A stretch of 7,683 nucleotides of DNA from an uncultured Blautia sp. (lineage in GTDB: Bacteria; Bacillota; Clostridia; Lachnospirales; Lachnospiraceae): positions 1-7,683 of the forward strand of contig URYM01000088.1 of NCBI GenBank assembly GCA_900552095.1, given 5' to 3'. Positions within the stretch are counted from its first letter, which is position 1. Each line of letters opens with the position of its first letter. Shown here one piece after another: positions 5,388 through 7,683 of the stretch. The notes under the pieces were generated by a model that made no database searches, was not told the DNA's origin, and saw only the letters and a list, made by a program, of their open reading frames with translations. The position numbers were made by a program, and so were the translations under genes.

Positions 5388-5407
5388 GGACACAGGAGGA
5401 CAAATCT

Positions 5408-5968
5408 ATGCCAAATTATCAGATTACAGAATATTGCCACACGTTTCTAAAACAGCAGATCCATCCCGGAGATCTTTGTATTGATGCCACTGCCGGAAAT
5501 GGTCATGACACCCTGCTTCTCTGCCGCCTGACCGGTCCAAAAGGACGTGTACTGGCCTTTGATATTCAGGAGCAGGCACTCCATGCCACCCGGATCCGCC
5601 TGGAAAAAGAAAAACTGAAAAACTTTCAGCTGTTTCTGGAAAGCCACACACGGATGGATGTCCACTGTGCCCCTGAATCAGCCTCCTGTATCGTCTTTAA
5701 CTTCGGCTACCTTCCCGGAGGTGACCATTCGCTGTCCACCCGGGCCTCGAGCAGTCTGGAGGCTCTCCCGAAAGCCCTCACGCTCTTGAAAAAAGGCGGT
5801 CTTCTCTCTCTTTGCATCTACAGTGGGGGAGATACCGGATTTGAAGAACGGGATGCCATACTAAACTGGCTGAGTACTCTGGATCCCCGCCGTTTTCTGG
5901 TCATTGTAAGCAGCTATTATAACCGCCCCAACAATCCGCCGATTCCCGTGCTGATTTATAAACTATAG
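5408..5968 (+). CDS. mnmM: MnmM (YtqB)-type tRNA wobble-uridine methyltransferase
   Basis: The predicted reaction is SAM-dependent methylation of the 5-aminomethyl group on wobble uridine 34 of tRNAs, completing mnm5(s2)U; this is the role reported for the B. subtilis homologue YtqB/MnmM, the former 'putative rRNA methylase' family. The protein has 186 residues. Motif I is CIDATAGNGHDT (24-35), the ribose-binding acid is Asp52 in AFDIQ, and the family signatures are NFGYLPGGDH (98-107) and YYNRPNNPPIP (170-180). The open frame continues upstream to 5090, but ATG 5408 is the start: AGGAGGA lies 7 bases before it, a good promoter sits just upstream, and the family begins here. It is the only plus-strand gene in the window. 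No hairpin with a plus-strand T-run follows; the hairpin downstream belongs to tRNA-Arg. Confidence 0.92.
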   Translation: MPNYQITEYCHTFLKQQIHPGDLCIDATAGNGHDTLLLCRLTGPKGRVLAFDIQEQALHATRIRLEKEKLKNFQLFLESHTRMDVHCAPESASCIVFNFGYLPGGDHSLSTRASSSLEALPKALTLLKKGGLLSLCIYSGGDTGFEERDAILNWLSTLDPRRFLVIVSSYYNRPNNPPIPVLIYKL

Positions 5969-5988
5969 CAGATGACTTCCGCATACAG

Positions 5989-6017
5989 AAAAAAGGCCTC
6001 AGGAAAATCCTGAGGCC
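5989..6017 (-). terminator. Intrinsic terminator of tRNA-Arg
   Basis: On the minus strand GGCCTCAGGA (6017-6008) and TCCTGAGGCC (6004-5995) make a perfect 10-base stem with a 3-base loop, followed by six Ts (5994-5989). It starts two bases past the mature 3' end of the tRNA. It may also limit transcripts arriving from mnmM, but the plus strand has no T-run after it. Confidence 0.9.
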
Positions 6018-6019
6018 AG

Positions 6020-6093
<74 letters not shown>

Positions 6094-6121
6094 ATCTTCG
6101 TTACATCTCTGCAACGAAGAT
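6094..6121. repeat. Inverted repeat touching the 5' end of tRNA-Arg
   Basis: ATCTTCGTT (6094-6102) and AACGAAGAT (6113-6121) form a perfect 9-base dyad with a 10-base centre, ending exactly at the base before the tRNA. The predicted transcription start is near 6116, inside one arm, so the full hairpin would not be in the RNA made from the tRNA promoter. It would be present in read-through RNA from the phospholipase D gene, or could act as DNA. Confidence 0.55.
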
Positions 6122-6122
6122 T

Positions 6123-6151
6123 ATTCTATTACATAATCAGATAAATGTCAA
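6123..6151 (-). promoter_or_regulatory. Promoter of tRNA-Arg
   Basis: On the minus strand there is an exact TTGACA (6151-6146), a 17-base spacer and TAGAAT (6128-6123). The predicted start near 6116 gives a ~23-base leader before the tRNA. It lies between the phospholipase D stop codon and the tRNA. Confidence 0.85.
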
Positions 6152-6179
6152 TACTTTTTCCAAACTTTTTTTAATTTTT

Positions 6180-7634
6180 TTACATCAGAAACCTGGCCCA
6201 TCCGGCTGCTGCACGGAGGAAATGGATCCGGAAAGATTTTTTTCCACTGATTTTCTGGGGAGTTACTCCCTCCGGAAGATCATAAGTCTCTTCATCCACC
6301 ACCTTCAGAGTATCCGCCTCATACTTTTCCATCTCCTCCCGCAGCTGGCGATTTACCTCCGGACTGTCCACCACCAGCATTAACTCGGTATCCAGATAGG
6401 CACTCCTCATATCCCAGTTAAATGAACCGATAGACGCGATCCTGTCGTCAATAGCAAAACATTTCCCATGGTAAGAAACACCGCCATCATACTCCAGGAT
6501 CTGCACCCCCGTATCCAGTATTTTCCCTTTGTATCTCTGATAATCCATAGCTCCAAAAGGATTTCCATTGTTTGCCACAGAATTGGTCATCATACAGACC
6601 TGATCCACCTGGGAACAGACCTCCTGCAGCTGCTGCAGCATCCAGTCATCACAGATTATATACGGTGTATGAAAAAATACTTTTTCCTCCGCCTGCTTCA
6701 TAAGCTCTGTTATCGTATAATATACCACCGGTTCTTTTGCATAAATATGGGTTGGATTAGAAACCAGCTGAATTCGATTGGCCGGAAATGTCACTGCATT
6801 GTAATCAATTTTTTCAAACCAGTCTGCATGCTCCGTCCTCATCTCTCTGCCAAGTTTCCTCAGATCTTCTTCCGCCCGCTTTACGGAAGGATTCTGTTTC
6901 CACAGAATACCTTTTCCCAGAGTTCTGCATTCTTTTTGATCCCAGATAGAATCAAAATAGGCTCTGACCTGTTTTAAAGACTCTTTACTTTCAGATTCCT
7001 TCGTATAAACCAGAAAATCCCAATCGTAATTCTTATATCCCGGCTGATCTCCCAGGAAGAAATCATACGTATTTCTTCCCCCCAGGATATAAGCCATGTC
7101 ATCAGCAATAAGATATTTGTCATGAAGTCTTCCCATGAATCCCCAGGGTTTCCATATCCGCACCGGATTGTAAACGCGGATCTCCACATTCTCCATCTCT
7201 GCCAGGGCCAGAAAGTAAGGATTTCCCCACATTGCAGTCAAATACGGAAAACCATCCACAATCACCGATACTTTTACCCCCCGGTCCGCCGCCTCCGTTA
7301 AAGCTGCCATTACCATCTTTCCGCTGGTATCTGCATCAAACTCAAATGTGGACAGAATAATCTCTTCCTCCGCCTGAGAAATCAGGCGGATCCTCTCCTC
7401 AAGAGCTTCCCCGTTCTGTGAAATCACCTTCACCCGTTCTCCGGTCGGCTCATCACCATAAAAACGTTCCAGATCCAGATTCTCTGCTGTTTCTGCACTG
7501 ATCTCAGGCTGTTTCACAAAAGGAAGCAGCGCTCCCAGAACCAGATATAAAACTGCCAGCACTATAATTCCCGCTATCATGACACCGCGCCTTCTTCCCT
7601 TTTTTTCAGCTACCGGAACCTTTTCTCCCCTGAC
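6180..7634 (-). CDS. Membrane-anchored phospholipase D-family protein (cardiolipin synthase-like), 5' end missing
   Basis: This is a member of the HKD phosphodiesterase superfamily, whose bacterial members include cardiolipin synthases and other phosphatidyltransferases acting at the membrane. About 484 authentic codons are present. Counting from the first authentic residue (Val, 7634-7632), a basic stretch KKGRRRG (11-17) precedes one membrane helix (about 19-40). HKD motif 1 is HDKYLIADD (171-179), with GGRN shortly after; HKD motif 2 is HGKCFAIDD (389-397), followed by SIGSFNWDMRS. Both His-Lys-Asp sets are intact, so the enzyme is likely active. An apparent GTG start at 7649 and the residues MYKRQ come from the sequencing adapter and are not real. 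No convincing start lies between 7634 and the first internal ATG at 7580, so the true start is probably just outside. The stop is TAA 6182-6180; no terminator follows before tRNA-Arg. Lipid product and substrate are not decided by the sequence. Confidence 0.88.
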   Translation of the reverse strand, partial: VRGEKVPVAEKKGRRRGVMIAGIIVLAVLYLVLGALLPFVKQPEISAETAENLDLERFYGDEPTGERVKVISQNGEALEERIRLISQAEEEIILSTFEFDADTSGKMVMAALTEAADRGVKVSVIVDGFPYLTAMWGNPYFLALAEMENVEIRVYNPVRIWKPWGFMGRLHDKYLIADDMAYILGGRNTYDFFLGDQPGYKNYDWDFLVYTKESESKESLKQVRAYFDSIWDQKECRTLGKGILWKQNPSVKRAEEDLRKLGREMRTEHADWFEKIDYNAVTFPANRIQLVSNPTHIYAKEPVVYYTITELMKQAEEKVFFHTPYIICDDWMLQQLQEVCSQVDQVCMMTNSVANNGNPFGAMDYQRYKGKILDTGVQILEYDGGVSYHGKCFAIDDRIASIGSFNWDMRSAYLDTELMLVVDSPEVNRQLREEMEKYEADTLKVVDEETYDLPEGVTPQKISGKKSFRIHFLRAAAGWARFLM

Positions 7635-7683
7635 CTGTCTCTTATACACATCTCCGAGCCCACGAGACCGTACTAGATCTCGT
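7635..7683. other. Illumina Nextera read-through adapter (non-genomic)
   Basis: The last 49 bases are CTGTCTCTTATACACATCT (Tn5 mosaic end, 7635-7653), CCGAGCCCACGAGAC (read-2 primer site, 7654-7668), the 8-base index CGTACTAG (7669-7676, the i7 sequence I know as N702) and ATCTCGT (7677-7683, start of P7). The order is exactly that of a Nextera library read-through, so the biological sequence ends at 7634. Confidence 0.98.

Noticed and set aside
5090..5407. Upstream extension of the mnmM frame that would give a 292-residue protein
   Set aside because: It overlaps the HAAS gene antisense, has no family match, and the promoter, AGGAGGA and family N-terminus all point to 5408.
7635..7653. Tn5 mosaic end, which could be read as a transposon terminus
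   Set aside because: It is followed directly by the Nextera primer site, index and P7 sequence, so it is library adapter and not a mobile element.

Overview
The window looks like a chromosomal contig from a low-to-mid GC Gram-positive anaerobe of the class Clostridia, most likely family Lachnospiraceae; the genus cannot be fixed by eye. The grounds are strong AGGAGG-type ribosome sites, TTGACA/TATAAT-type promoters, tRNA genes with no encoded CCA, a DUF1700/HAAS membrane protein, a YtqB/MnmM-type methyltransferase, and a housekeeping set typical of that group. Nearly everything is on the minus strand, so the text below runs from right to left, in the direction of transcription.

Right end (7683 to 6020): the last 49 bases (7635-7683) are not genomic. 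They are an Illumina Nextera read-through adapter: the Tn5 mosaic end, the read-2 primer site, an 8-base index and the start of P7. The authentic sequence enters a membrane-anchored phospholipase D-family (cardiolipin synthase-like) gene that has lost its 5' end. Next comes tRNA-Arg(ACG) with its own promoter and an intrinsic terminator.

Middle (5968 to 4007): one plus-strand gene, an MnmM-type tRNA wobble-uridine methyltransferase, is divergent from a two-gene minus-strand operon. That operon encodes a DUF1700/HAAS membrane protein and a Cof-type HAD phosphatase. The 125-base divergent region carries a promoter for each side.

Central accessory stretch (4006 to 3138): the HAD terminator is followed by an AT-rich non-coding stretch with perfect inverted repeats. 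Then comes a 55-residue Asn/Ser/Lys-rich small protein gene with a strong ribosome site and terminator. A single-domain rhodanese gene with its own promoter follows.

Left operon (3041 to 198): yfcE phosphodiesterase, THUMP-domain 23S rRNA methyltransferase (rlmL/ypsC type), XTP/dITP pyrophosphatase (rdgB type) and a second YfcE-type phosphoesterase are tightly packed, with gaps of 12 and 34 bases and one ATGA overlap. They share a promoter that overlaps the rhodanese stop codon. A consensus tRNA promoter overlapping the end of the last gene drives tRNA-Pro(TGG) and then tRNA-Gly(TCC), which is cut by the left edge.

The common themes are nucleotide-pool hygiene, RNA modification and translation housekeeping. 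I see no CRISPR array, phage, toxin-antitoxin or defence system, and no convincing undescribed multi-gene system. The items most worth following are the short Asn/Ser/Lys-rich protein, the structured AT-rich region upstream of it, the mRNA leader hairpin before yfcE, and the adapter artefact that creates a false protein N-terminus.
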